From Epiperipatus broadwayi (Eukaryota > Onychophora > Udeonychophora > Euonychophora > Peripatidae): a stretch of DNA of 64,000 nt. Location: NCBI GenBank assembly GCA_028023455.1, contig JAQFVV010012530.1:58001-122000 (forward strand), given 5' to 3'. The notes beneath the pieces were generated by a model. It was not told the DNA's origin. It saw nothing but the letters and a program-made list of their open reading frames with translations, and did no database searches. This document shows, piece by piece, positions 12,493 to 24,664 of the stretch (positions within the stretch are counted from its first letter, which is position 1; each line of letters starts with the position of its first letter). A program made the translations under genes and the position numbers.

Positions 12493-12666
12493 AACTGTTA
12501 GTAATATCACAGCAAACAGGTTAGTATATGCACCAACTGTTAGTAATATCACAGCAAACAACTGTTAGTAATATCACAGCAAACAGGTTGGTATATGCAC
12601 CAACTGTTAGTAATATCACAGCAAACAAATGTTAGTGATATCACAGCAAACAGGTTAGCATATACA
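12493..12666. repeat. Higher-order tandem repeat (42 + 25 bp)
   Basis: The block ACTGTTAGTAATATCACAGC followed by AAAC recurs five times, with starts near 12493, 12535, 12560, 12602 and 12628. Alternate copies carry an extra segment (CAGGTTAGTATATGCACC or a close variant), so spacing alternates 42 and 25 bp, giving a ~67-bp higher-order unit. Copies are nearly identical, implying recent expansion. Confidence 0.9.
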
Positions 12667-12674
12667 CAATGTTT

Positions 12675-12830
12675 TGAGAGGTATTTTTCTCCCCTCTTCT
12701 TCAGGCATTGCTGGCCTGACCAGTGACAGTACTAGCATGGGATTCGAACCTGGGTCCTTAGAATTTTGGTAATTGAATTTTAAGGTAACACTCTAACCAG
12801 CTAGAACACCATCATCACAAACCTTCAGAA
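12675..12830 (-). mobile_element. tRNA-derived SINE (minus strand)
   Basis: On the minus strand TAGCTGGTTAGAGTG (A-box region with a short D-arm deletion) is followed by a perfect B box GGTTCGAATCC (near 12750), then a body containing GCCTGAAGAAGAGGGG. It differs from the other SINE heads in the window. The intact B box suggests a relatively young insertion. It directly follows the tandem repeat at 12493-12666. Confidence 0.7.
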
Positions 12831-15385
12831 AAACACAAATTATAACCTGAGTTATTTATCAGGCAGTAGAAACAACTCTTAAAAATTTATGCTTAATTTT
12901 GAAATTTCATGGTCCATACTTCCTTGCCTAATAAATAATCCAGGCCATAGACAAAATTATTGATTGCTTTGAAAATAAATGATCACACTAATAAGATGTT
13001 TAATTAAATTCCATCACCTTTAAAAATTACATGTTAAATGAACTTTAAATTCACAAGTTGAACATAAACCATAGGTTAACGTGCACTACATAATGAGATT
13101 AACAAACAAAATAAAAAAGATATGTGAACCAACTTTCAAAGTTAGTTTCAATACTCCCCTAATCTTAATGGATTTATTAACAACACTAAAGTCAAATTAC
13201 AAAAGAGCACACTATAGATAGTATATGAGATTCCATGTGGCAGACCAGGTTGCATGGCTGTATATTTTTAAAAATGCAGAGCTAATACATCAATCAAATT
13301 AATGCAGCACAAATACTTATGTAGCACATTAAAAACTCTGGAATATAAAAGTACATTTTAGGGACCATAAAATACAATTTGGTCATAGCTTTGACCCATA
13401 GAGAGTCAATCTAGTGTGTGCAAAGTGCAATAACAGAAAAAGAAATGTCAATGAGTCATGATTTATTACCAACCAATACACAAAAAAGAAAAGTGCATAC
13501 AATTATCTAACAATTGGAATATTTAAATGGACTAATTTAAATAAAAACTGTATGCATAATTACAGTATAAATAAAACAGCAACAATAATTAATTTAAAAG
13601 AGCTATGATATGGTAAACTTCATTGTAAATACACATAACATTAGGTTATAATAAAAAAAAACCATTTCATTACAAATAGCTGGAGAGAAAAATACCCATA
13701 ACACTATTTTTTTTACAATTATTTAATAATATAACTAATAAATACTTAAGAAAATTGAAAAAAGATATAATAATATGACAATTTCAAATTAAATACATTT
13801 AACTAATGAATACTTGTGAAAATTAAGAAAAGATATGATAAAATGACAATTTCAAATTAAATACATTTTTATCAACAAAATATAGTTCAAATAGCTAGTT
13901 TGTCATTTACTTTCTGATTTATTCAAATTAAATGCAAATGTAACATCTTACAAGAAAAACCCTTTTTTACAATTTTGGTAGAAAAATTCAATAAATAAAA
14001 AAACAAGATTAAAAATAATAAAAATTATTCATTATTAACCATTATTATTTATATTAAAACTTATTTGTAAATGTAGATCTACACTCTACAATATCTTTTT
14101 ACTGTGGATTTTTTTCTTTTTGAGTTCTTCTTTAATAATTATAATTTTCAGTTTTTTTTTCATATTATCTTTGATTGTTGAGTTTAAACAAACCCTTTCT
14201 ACCAGAAGTTAGATTCAAATTTGCATTATAATAATTTCTCCCTTAATACAGATTTCCAGAATAATGTACACAGTTAAATTTATTCATTTTTACAATTTAA
14301 TATTTCAGATTTCACACAGGCTGAATTCATTAATTTTTCAATCTACTAATTTGCAGATGAGACTAACGCACAGAATGAGACAGTCTTGCTTTTGGATGGA
14401 AACAAAACTTGCAAATTTTTCTATGTGTATTCTTCTTCCATATTTTCTTTTAATAAACAGCCTACATAGTGAGGCTTGATGATGCTCAGCTCCTACCTAA
14501 AACTTAGCATATGGTTTTTTTAAACCTACTTTAAAATTTATTTTTTAAATTTAGTAATGAAGTGAGTCTTACTTCTGACTACAAAACTGTTTCTCACTTT
14601 TTTCTTTATAGCTGAACTGCTGCTACTGATTTTTTTTAACAGTTGAATCAAAAATACCTGTTTCTTGTGAGATTTTGGGATCTATTGCTTTAACTTTCCC
14701 CCTGTATTACATTTTGAGGACAATTCTGTATCCCATCCAATGACATCTTATCTTAGACATGACAGAATTAAACCCTTGATTATTTACTTCCCTTTTCAAT
14801 TAAAAACTCGCAATCATATAAAAATATTAATCTGTAGTTATTTTTTTCTTTTAATTGCCCCACACAAAAACAGCATAATCTTTAATTACATTTGAGAGAT
14901 AAAGAGAAAAAAATTAATTAATTAAAACAAAATTTCTTAACCAAAATATTAAACTTTATTTTTTTCTTTTAAAAATCTGATGGTTAAAAGATAGTTTTTA
15001 TTACTGATTTTATTCTGGCTTTGAATTGGAAAGCTTTTTTTATGGAGAAACTTTCAACAAGATATATTAGTTGCATTAACCATTCTTCCAAAATTTAAAT
15101 TTTTAACAATGAAATATTTTTATTATATGCCTCATAGTAAGTAGTCCTAAAATAATGATAATATATAAAATGGTCTTTTTTATTTATTTTGATATCCTGA
15201 TAAAAATGTGTTCTTGTTACTCGAAAGTTGTCTTAGCTTGCTAAAATAACACAATATACAATGTAAAGACTTCAAAACTCCAATGTTGGAGATCAGTTTC
15301 AATTAAGGGACTGCAGCAAAATTTTATATATATTTAATTAAAATAATAATGAGTATAATGGTAAAATATATCATAAAAAGTGTTA
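12831..15385. other. Long AT-rich non-coding stretch
   Basis: No gene is supported. A 65-bp tandem duplication lies at 13735-13866. The 71-codon ORF at 14264-14479 has no domain. Poly(A) and poly(T) runs are frequent. Confidence 0.5.
13735..13866. repeat. 65-bp tandem duplication
   Basis: Two adjacent copies share GACAATTTCAAATTAAATAC (starts near 13778 and 13843) and the preceding AAAAGATAT-type block. They differ by a few substitutions. Confidence 0.85.
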
Positions 15386-15388
15386 TGA

Positions 15389-15712
15389 TCCACAGAAGTA
15401 CAACCACTTAACCTTCTTTAACTGTCATTTCAATTCAAATATAGTGGAAATACATGGTGTTAAGAAATATCTCATAATTCTTAAATTTTAACATTAGCAG
15501 ATTGTCAGTTAATTAGAGACTTTCTATTTCTATTTATGAAAACTGCCCATTAATTATAGGCATTCTATTTCTATAGAATTGACAATCTGTTAATATTAAA
15601 ATTAAAAAATCTTGGAATATATTATTTGATGACATTTATTTCCTGCTACATTTGAACTGAAATGAGAGTTGAAGAAGATTAAGTGATTAACTGAAAGTAC
15701 TTCTGTAGATTA
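15389..15712. repeat. Fold-back element, arms ~150 bp
   Basis: The left arm (about 15390-15540) is the imperfect reverse complement of the right arm (about 15560-15711). Outer ends are CCACAGAAGTAC on the left and GTACTTCTGTAG on the right, with AGATTGTCA blocks near the middle. It is probably a MITE or other fold-back element; no coding capacity. The end motif resembles the centre of the palindrome at 38375-38586. Confidence 0.8.
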
Positions 15713-16215
15713 TAGTACTTTTTTGTAATATATTATTACTATTATATTCACTATTGTAATTATAACAGTAATTGGGCCTGAACATAATTTATTTCCTATC
15801 TTGTGAACTATTTTTTCAATTCGTTCTTATATATTGAGTTTATTTATTGATATTTGTATTTAATTTTTTTTAAAAAAATTGTGATTCAAAAACATGGGTG
15901 CATTTGAATACTAAGCTCCTTTAAAGTATAATGAAATGAACATGTTTATGTGATGTAGATGTGAATATATAAAAAATTGCGTGTTATCAATATATGGAAG
16001 GGAAATGGTTAATGAGGGTTGGATATTGCAATCCTTTATATACTTTTTATCTTTAGTTGAAAAGTGTAGGCAAAAAATTTTTTGACGTAACAATTCAAAG
16101 TTATATTTATTATATCAATGTGTGCATATAACCATGAATATTTTTTTAATTAATCAAATCATTTATTATTCATTTTGTTACTCAAAACTGAATTTAGTAT
16201 CTGTGACATTTTTAT

Positions 16216-16582
16216 TTAATATAAGGGATTCAAACTCAGACTTTCACACAACCCTCAACTCTCCATGCCACCTCATATTGCTGACCCACCTGATCATACA
16301 CATGTTGAAAAGATAAATAATCACCAATATACATATTTCATGCTAAACCAGCAATCACCAGTTGGTCCAGATTACTATCTCCACACATATATACAATCAA
16401 TGCTTAGCTTTATATTAAGATAGCCAATCCTCATACTTTAATGGACAGGCTTCAATCTACTCCAGCCTAAACCTTTCAGCCATCCATTTCATTGAAAATC
16501 TGATGATGGACCGTTCAAAGCCACGTTAGTGCCAAAATTGTCATACTACCCATGTTGACCATTTAATCATTCTGACCCCCCA
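16216..16582 (-). repeat. Dispersed repeat family F (minus copy)
   Basis: One of several copies of a ~350-bp dispersed repeat (others at 19195, 46845, 49640, 54690, 54945, 56318 and 56465). In its sense direction the family contains GTCCATTAAAGTTTGAAGAT, TATCTTAATATAAACTGAGC, GATGAGTGCTGGTTTAGCA, CACATGTGTGTGGTCATGTG and a terminal tRNA-like segment with B-box-like GAGTTCAAATCCC. It may be a SINE or a composite of a tRNA-like unit fused to another repeat. Confidence 0.8.
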
Positions 16583-16589
16583 TATTGTA

Positions 16590-17320
16590 CTGGAGAATAA
16601 TCCATTTACATACATATGCGAGGGATGGGCAGACCTTTAACGCACTGTTTTTTTTAAATATATAAATTAATACACTGTACAGGCGTACACATACCTGCAT
16701 ATATATAATATAATATAAGGGATTCTTATTTAAGTTTTGTTTCATTACCATTGCTAACTTAAACAGTTTGATATGGTACAAAGCATGCTTTCTCTTTAAG
16801 CTGAAAAATATATCACTGTAGTAAGAAGAAATTAAAATATTATAACATGAGAATATTACTTCACCATATGTAGTTTTTTGTAAATGGAAATGGTACTCCA
16901 GGATCGAATTGATTTATCCTAGTTGTTGAGTGATGGTGATCAGGAAATATAAACATTTTTCTATATGACTTTTACAAAATATGATTACATCATTTGATTA
17001 TCATCCTAACCACTAATTAAAAACCGAGTTTAGGATATATTGTATGCTTAATAAAAAAAAAATGCATACTATTACATTAATGATCAACGTCACATGTATA
17101 TATTTTATTTCTTCATCCGTTATTACACATACATATCTACAAAGACTTCGTTCAGGTTATTAATATAATTGAAAACCCGAAGAATGAAATTAAACATAGG
17201 ATTAAACTTGGATGAAATGCTTTTAATAAAAATAACTTAATGTAAAAGGAAATTTCTCTATATGTTTAAACAGAAAAACTTTTTAGTGTATTTACATATA
17301 GATTTAACATTTTGTTATTT
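16590..17320. other. Non-coding spacer
   Basis: AT-rich with no supported gene or repeat. Confidence 0.55.
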
Positions 17321-17321
17321 G

Positions 17322-17425
17322 GTCAAGCGTTGGTGGCCTCGTGGTTGGCATAGCTGCCTTCCAAACAGCTATTCCAAGCAGCTGGCCCGAGTTCACTTCA
17401 AGGTCAACACACTTGACATATATAT
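17322..17425 (+). mobile_element. tRNA-derived SINE (plus strand)
   Basis: GTCAAGCGTTGGTGGCCTCG begins the copy. An A-box region (TGGCCTCGTGGTT) and a degenerate B box (GAGTTCACTTC) follow at tRNA-like spacing, then the tail TTGACATATATATAAA. It is closely similar to the minus-strand copy at 41398-41500, with an internal difference near 17365-17385. Confidence 0.7.
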
Positions 17426-17429
17426 AAAT

Positions 17430-18983
17430 TGTCCTTTAATAAGAGAGCGATCCATTTTGCAGGAGATAGGTACTCGATGAAAATAATAATGACATATATA
17501 TGTGTGTGTATGCGTAAATATACATTTTTATCTTTTTTTAAATTTTTTGTCTAAAGATTGCCGTTTGCTGAAAAACTTAAACAAACGTTTGTCTTTGCAT
17601 TTATATATATATATGCATGCATGTGGCTGCGCGCGCGAGTAGACTATTAATTTTAACAAGCCTGTAAACAAGCAGTGACTATTGTGTAGCACTTATAATT
17701 ATATTTCTGGTCTTCATGTAACGATTCTTATAATACGTGCATATTACTTTATATATATATATGTAAATACAATTTCAGTTACATTATGTGTGAAGCGGAA
17801 AAGGGGTGTGTGTCTTTTTTATTACTATTGAAGTGCTGACATTTTAAATCTTATCTATAATTACCATAGTCTGATTAAGAAAAGTGGTTAAGTAGTAGTT
17901 GATATCAATGATGGCTAGTAACAACTGAAATTCAGTCAAAGCGTCAATGCTACAATGGTAGTAACAAACAATCATACACGCACACACACACAAAACTGGT
18001 ATTGCATTTTATACAATTGTAAAAACACAGCCATTAGTGAAAATCTTTGTCGCAAATAATCTGAAGCAAAATAAAAGAAAAAAAATTTTTTTTATTTTTC
18101 ATGTATTAAGAAATTGTTAAGAAGAGGATAATATTCAGCAGGCTATTTAAATACCAGGTAATTCTTCCTTGTACTATTTTTAACTGACAACAACTTTATA
18201 CTTATTTACAAACCATCAATTGGACAACTAGCTAATTATGATTTGGCTACCCTCCCCCCTCATCCAAATTACCCTGCTTCAACTCCCCCATCCTCAAATT
18301 CATATTTCAACCAGAATCGAATCCTAGATTCTATCATGGTTCCAGTTGAACTGGTTCTGTCGTACAGGGCATTACACACATGCACATATAATTTTTAGTT
18401 TCATTGTACTTTCTAAGTTGCTATGTCAATGCAAAATAACCATTTGTATTAGCAAACACAAACATGCATAAGAAAGCACACCTAACAAGGTTCCAAATCA
18501 TTTGTATTACAATTAAAGCAAAGTTTTTCTAACATTATACGTAATTTCTGCTTTAATGATTAACACTTCAACTTCCTTCCTCCCTCTTTGATTTTTTTTT
18601 TTTTGATTATGTAATAGACCAGTGCCATTTGGCAGTAGTAGTAACAGATCCTGGCAAACGACTATGGTCATTCCAATTGTAAAAATAATAATAATTCAAT
18701 AGGGATAAATTTTGCAATAAAGCTACAACTCATCCATCAGTAAAACACCAATATGGCCACATGTGGAACACGCTGGTGAATAATTTTGCTTATTTTATAT
18801 TTTGAGATGTTGCCTTTTAACTTCTTTTACAGTAAACTTTTCCTTATGAAATACTTCAACTTCTATCTAATTATAGTTCTAAAATATATTTTATTCTTCA
18901 CAATATCTTCCCAATGAAAACAACCAACACTGTGATTTCTTTAAAATATCTTTGACGTAATCTTTATAACATAAACAGATTTA

Positions 18984-19017
<34 letters not shown>

Positions 19018-19190
19018 AAGAATTATATACAATCTTACCATAAAACACCGTTCTAGAAAGTCTTCCACATGTCCAAACCAATAAAGATGTGAGTTTATAG
19101 TAACACATGTAGCAAGTTGAAGAACATATTGATTGATCTTACTATTAATTAATACTGATTTAAAAAGAAATTACTCTTCCATCTCCTTTG
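17430..19190. other. AT-rich non-coding stretch with microsatellites
   Basis: No gene supported. (CA)n runs lie near 17980 and at 18990-19015. A short B-box-like GAATCGAATCC is at about 18315 without a convincing A box. A ~40-bp segment near 19098-19140 recurs at about 22163. Confidence 0.5.
18990..19015. repeat. (AC)13 microsatellite
   Basis: Uninterrupted AC dinucleotide repeat. Confidence 0.95.
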
Positions 19191-19194
19191 TCCA

Positions 19195-19470
19195 ATGATA
19201 TGGATGGCTTAAAAGTTGGAGTGGATTGAAGCCTGTCCATTAAAGTGTGAAGATTTGCTATCTTAATATAAACTGAGCACTGATTATATATGTGTGTGGG
19301 AGATGATAATCTGGACAAACTGATGAGTGCTGGTTTAGCATGAAATACGGATATTGGTGATTATTTATCTTTTCTACATGTGTGTGGTCATGTGTATCAG
19401 TTGTATGAGATAGTGGATAGATGTGGATGCTTGAAAGTCTGAGTTCAAGTCCCCTATATTTACAATTAAA
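19195..19470 (+). repeat. Dispersed repeat family F (plus copy)
   Basis: Same family as 16216-16582 in the opposite orientation, ending with the tRNA-like segment CTGAGTTCAAGTCCCC at about 19440. Its body is nearly colinear with the copy at 46845-47200. Confidence 0.8.
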
Positions 19471-20025
19471 GCTCCAGGTTTGTGAAGAGTGCCTGGTTTT
19501 CAAATATTTTCTATATATATACATGTACGCGCACAAATTCGTCCAATATATATATATTCTACTATTAAATTATAATTAAATGAATGTTTCACCAAATTCT
19601 GAGATAATGATATATAAAAAGCGGGAAAATAAAAATCAAAGCTAAAAAATAAATTCAGAATAGATTTTTAATTTGTTGCAAAATAAATTTAAAATCTTTA
19701 TTTTCATTTCACGTTTCTGCCTACATTAAAAATATATAAGGAGTAAATTCAGAAATCAAAATAAACATTTCGCAGATATAAATCGAACTATATTTGCTCA
19801 AGATATGAATAAAATTTACCATGTACGCGTATCCTGTATATAATTTTTACATTCATTTGTTATACTTACTATATTACATAATATCAATCACTCAAAGAAA
19901 AAAAAATCATTCGCGCCACCACACGACAAATTTGTGTAAACCCTAATTTATGTCAGATATTCATGTTATTTTAATGATCTATTAGTAAAGGGAAATCTCA
20001 GGTCACTTTAGAGAGATGCTGCGGC

Positions 20026-20087
20026 TATAAATAGAAGAGAAAATGCTTTTTCTAATCACAGCTGGCCAAAAGTTTGCTGCGTTACAG
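20026..20087 (+). promoter_or_regulatory. Candidate TATA promoter and short first exon
   Basis: GCGGC-TATAAATAG at 20021-20034 is a strong TATA box in a locally GC-richer patch. About 28-32 bp downstream is CACAGCTGG, and at 20088 a good splice donor CAG|GTAAAA. A short in-frame run from ATG at 20043 (15 codons) reaches that donor, but normal TATA-to-start spacing would place transcription initiation after this ATG, so the exon may be non-coding. No partner exon was identified; the next coding-like blocks downstream are LINE remnants. It could be a host promoter or chance. Confidence 0.3.
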
Positions 20088-20894
20088 GTAAAACTTAATA
20101 AACTTTTGAAAGTTAATTTAGGTAAGCTTTTTTTTTTTTCATTTATAAATTTATTTGATTCTTTTTATTTTTGAAATTTTGCAATATATATCTATATTTC
20201 ACTTTTACTCTATGGATAAAGAATTTCTGCAAGTGTATTATTAGGCGATTAAAAGCTTAATTAGCAAATAGTGCTTATCTCTATTTTCTGTAGTATATAT
20301 ATTTAAAAGAAAGACTTAAATATATATATATATATATATTAGTCATACTCCGGCATGTATGTATTTAATCATTGTTTAAGAACAATTTTCTTTAACTCTC
20401 TGATACATTAGTAGTAGTTTGATAAAAAGTTGTAATTTGCTACAATACTCGTAGATAAGTTTGAATTAAAAGACCGTACATTTTTGGTAAATATATGCTC
20501 CGTCAAAGAGAGAATAAAGCAGGATTAGTAAGTGAAATATATTATATATATATATGGTCATATATTAGGTAATATTCTCCATCAGAAAACAAAAATAGAT
20601 AGTAGAATAATACAACCAAAAGATCCCCCAATCGTGAAAAATAATTTTAAAAATTTGAACTAGTTATAGCCAATTTAATAATACTATTTATTTGTTTTTA
20701 ATAAATATCTATTTATTCTTATTAAACAATGTTAAACGAATCTAGTATTCCCATGTTACCTAGAGGAATTACCAGGAGGCTCGGGTTTGATTTTCGGCAT
20801 TAAAATGAGTAAATCTTTATGACAAGATCATAAAAGCAATCCACATGCCAGATGTGATACCATGATAAAATCACATATCATCGTTGAATTGGAT

Positions 20895-21250
20895 ACGTGT
20901 AACCAATGAACAAGACACGGCTTTCTAAAAAGTTGTTTTATGTCAAACTTGAGAATGGTTTTTACAGCTCGTTATAATGATTGTTTTAAAGATATTTTAA
21001 AGAAATGTGATGTTGATTGTTTTCATAGGGAAAATACGGCAGAGAATGGAATGCATTGGAGAGATACAATTTGACATGATGTTGATATATTTCATAAAGA
21101 AAAATTTTCTACAGAAAAAATTAAAGAGAAGCTTCACAAAAATATCAAATAAATAAAATAGCATATTCTATATGTGGACGCATTTATCGTTTTCAAATTG
21201 GTTTGTATCATCAACGCAAAACTCACCTTCTAGGATTGTATTATTAATTT
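20895..21250 (+). pseudogene. 3' fragment of a second LINE lineage
   Basis: Readable in pieces on the plus strand: KTRLSKKLFYVKLENG, then ARYNDCFKDILKKCDVDC and HWRDTI, then (after a stop) FHKEKFSTEKIKEKLHKNIK, and CGRIYRFQIGLYHQRKTH as a C2H2-like finger. This order (KRY-DxLK block, WR block, terminal Cys-His finger) is typical of the C-terminus of jockey/CR1-like LINE polyproteins. Internal stops and frame changes show that it is dead. Confidence 0.75.
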
Positions 21251-21259
21251 ATCTTTTCA

Positions 21260-22640
21260 TCTTCTTTTGACTGCTGGAATTGGATTGGCTACACTCGTGT
21301 GCGTAGTTGCTGAGGCTGAAATTGAAACGAATCTACTAAATAAAGAGCATTTGACATGTGAAAAAGAGAAAACTACAAATAATTTTTAATTCCTTAATCA
21401 AAAAAATCTTTACAGATGTAATTTGCCGCAAGGATTATTTTCTAATTTTTAGGTTCGACGAAGTTTCATAAATAGTATGGAGATGTTTATTATATTTCAT
21501 AAATATATTTGAAAAGTAGGATGTTTTTTATTCGTTTGCTTATTTAACAATAATTTAGAAAATTTTATCCGCTAGCGATTTTAGTCAACCTAAATTAAAA
21601 AAACTCACGCGCTCGCACGCACGCACACATACACTATTGAAGTTTGACATTTTCGCTATATTTTTTTTTTCTTAAGGTAATCATATATATTTATACTTTA
21701 AAATAGTATAAATCTATTAATACTATAATAAATTTTATAAAAAAAATACAACGAATATATTATGAACCTCTCAATAATTGGCAAACAATGTAATCATTTC
21801 ATTGCTAAGAAAAAAATAAAATTAGGAATTTTGCGATGGATTATACAAATCATCTCTCACCACAAAAACGTCACATATAGAAAAGACTAGCTTTAATATT
21901 TTGTCGAATACTGAAATACTTTAATGTCTTGTCTAATTGTGGTTCGTCATGGGGTTCTATTCTCAGCTATATCTGCTTAATGAAAGCAATCAACATTACA
22001 CTATTTTATAATATCTTTGAGATAATTTTATAATTAAACTATGTCTGGTTTCTCCATGAAAACCATGCTTACGTGTCTAATATCTTTTAAAGAAATCTAT
22101 TAGCGTTCTTTCGTCTCACAAGTTCAATCCAAGAAAGAGTGATTTTACAATCACGGATTCTATAATAACACATCTAGCAAGGTGAAGAACATATTGATTG
22201 CTTTATGATTTTGACATCTTTTTTTAACATTTTATGGAGCAATCCTAAATGAAATTTTTTTTAATGTTTTTATGTCTTCCGTATATAAAATTAAATACAG
22301 CTTAATTTCTTATTGCAATTATGTAGGATGAAATATTCCATTTTTTATCTTGTTAAAAGCATCAGCAATATAGTGGACTCTGGGCTGCAGTCCACGGTCT
22401 AACTAAACATTTTCATTTGAAAACTATCAAGACAGTTTAATTCGACCAAGTTTTAATTTGAGACCCACTTAAGGTACAATCATTACAATAGATGATGTAT
22501 AGTTTAATTCATGGATAGACTGGTGGTGGGAGGGATTATAAACACTTCTGAGAGGGTTTCACAAGTGAAAAAGTTTTGGCGTAGTTGATTGATATGTATG
22601 CTGGAATCTATTAATATATCCCTACACACATACGTTAATG
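21260..22640. other. AT-rich non-coding stretch
   Basis: No supported gene. The part directly after 21250 is probably the 3' UTR of the LINE fragment. A segment near 22163-22210 repeats one near 19098. Confidence 0.5.
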
Positions 22641-22689
22641 ACCCAGTCATATACACATATTGCTAGAAGAGATGATAATAGATGACAAT

Positions 22690-22885
22690 TGAAGTCTTAA
22701 ATTGGATTCCAAGAGATTGTAAAAGACCCAGAAAGAGACCACATGTGAGATAGATGGATAAAATAAGAAAGTGTGCAGGGGTGATGCAGAGAAAAGATGC
22801 TAGGGATTGGAGAAGGTAGATTGAACTTGGAAAGAGCTTCATCCTGAAGTGAATTGATAATGGTTGACAATGATGATGATGCTAA
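22690..22885 (+). pseudogene. 3' LINE fragment (third lineage)
   Basis: The plus-strand frame gives WIPRDCKRPRKRPHVR, then MDKIRKCAGVMQRKDARDWR and a final IDNG. This matches the basic RRRGRP-x-TRW-x-DDI...A-DR--WR tail common to many LINE ORF2 proteins. Stops interrupt it, and it ends in a GATGATGATGATG tail. A shorter relative is at 52915-53010. Confidence 0.7.
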
Positions 22886-23403
22886 TCTAAAAATGAATAA
22901 AAATCAAATGGTTTTATTGGTGAGGAGTTTGCAAGAGGTTTGAATGTTGGAAGTATCAGAACTGGAATTACTTTAAAGACTGTAGGAGTCAAAACATCAT
23001 TTATTTAAGGACAAGGAACCCTTCATTAGCTTCTCAGAAAGGAACAATCAAAACTAAGACATTGTTTATGCAGACATTATAGTTTTCTGGTGATAAGAAT
23101 TTGAATAGTTTTATATCCTTGTTTTATATTCTACTGATCTGTAGATACATCCCAATTTTTTAAAATAATATTAAATGATTATATTAGTTGACTATCAACT
23201 AATTAATTAAAATTAAAGCCTGATTTCAAGCCCAGGTTATAGGTGTGGCAATAAGAAGCAGTGCTGCTCACCACATTCAACAATCAATATACACTCTGCA
23301 ATACATTCACACATATAGATGAAACAATGAAAAATTATTTCAGTAGTTCCTAGATGGCGCTTTAATCCATCAGGCAGACCTAATATAAATTGTAAATGAT
23401 AAA

Positions 23404-24110
23404 TTGTGTAAGGGAAGGCATAGAAAATATTAGACATCTGTTAATTGAATGAAAATGTTTGAAAGCAGAAAGGGTACAGATAATGAAGTTATGGAAGAAT
23501 AAATATGAACAAAGTGATTATATAGAAAGTGGGTTATTGGTTTTTATGCTGGGTTTGGAAAAAGATATGGGGGATTTAGATATAAAGACCATAGAGTTGA
23601 CAAAGATTATGTTGTGGAAATGTGATGGAGCAGATTATGGGAAAACTTAGAGTGGAAGGGAAAGGGAAGGTAAAATGACTAACAGGTTTCACTGGGCATA
23701 GTTGCTGAGAGATTCCTGACTCCGTTTAAGGAGAAGTCACAGTGCATCACATCACATCCTAATATTAGGCATCTATTAATTGAATGTAAATGCTTTCAAG
23801 CAGAAAGGATGCAAATAATGAAGTTTTGGAAGAGTAAATATAAACAAAATGATTATACTGAAAGGGTGTTGTGGGTTTTTATCCTGGGTTTGGAAAAAGA
23901 TAAGGGGAATTTAGATATAAAGTCCATGGGGTTCACAAACATTATGTTGTGGAAATAAGATGGAGCAGGATAGAGAAGAATATGAAAAAAACTTAGGGTG
24001 GGGAAAGGGAAGGTTTGTCTAACAGGTTTCTCTGGGCATATTGGTGGAGATATTTCTGATTCTGAAAAAGGGAAAAGCCACAGTGAGTCACATTGCATTG
24101 CCAAAAGTTT
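23404..24110 (+). pseudogene. Two tandem 3' fragments of the 3.6-6.3 kb LINE family
   Basis: Copy one (23404-23757) and copy two (about 23758-24110) both encode a broken version of the C-terminal block seen at 4019-3693 on the minus strand: EAERVQIM, LWKNKYEQSDY, LVFMLGLEKD and ELTKIMLWK. Each continues into the same 3' UTR (AACAGGTTTC-CTGGGCAT). Copy one ends in the pentamer-like tail CATCACATCACATC, and copy two starts immediately after it. This is consistent with insertion of one 5'-truncated LINE at the tail of another. Confidence 0.8.
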
Positions 24111-24664
24111 GTTATTTGTGAGTAAAAAGATGATGAAATGTTTAAAAATAGAATGATGTTGAGGTCTATCATTAAAAATATTCATATACTTGTATTACAC
24201 TATATCTAAAATTATACAAAATTGTAATAATTTCTAACAAAAATGATAACAATCATCTAGAAATTTAATTAAAAAAATAAAACATTACTTCATGTTCCAG
24301 CGGAAAGGTGACTGGTTTTTTATTTAATTTGCTGCATCACCATCTTTAAATCAATGCATCTGTTACATGATGATGTACTTTGGCTATTTATTAAAAAAAT
24401 GTTAAGATTCTAGTTACATGAAATTTGACAATGTGTTTCATACCTTCATATATTCTCCTTTATGTTTTCCTGACATCATGAAATCTTGCAAACTACATGA
24501 AACATTCTTGCAGTTCATGGATTCACTGTCATACACAGCATATATCATTTCAAATATTTCAATTGCAGTTTTCCCCAATTTAAAACAAAAGTTACCAGAT
24601 TATTCCTTATGAGTCTGCTTGCAAATAATTCTGAATAACATATTCGAATGACAATGATCTGTGA

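Noticed and set aside
12493-12666. CRISPR-like alternating repeats and spacers
   Set aside because: The 'spacers' are themselves repeated and the context is an animal genome; this is a simple higher-order tandem repeat.
21237-21390. Apparent terminal exon with acceptor TTCTAG and a hydrophobic ATLVCVVAEAE stretch
   Set aside because: It directly follows the Cys-His finger of a LINE C-terminus at 20895-21250 and is best explained as that element's 3' UTR.
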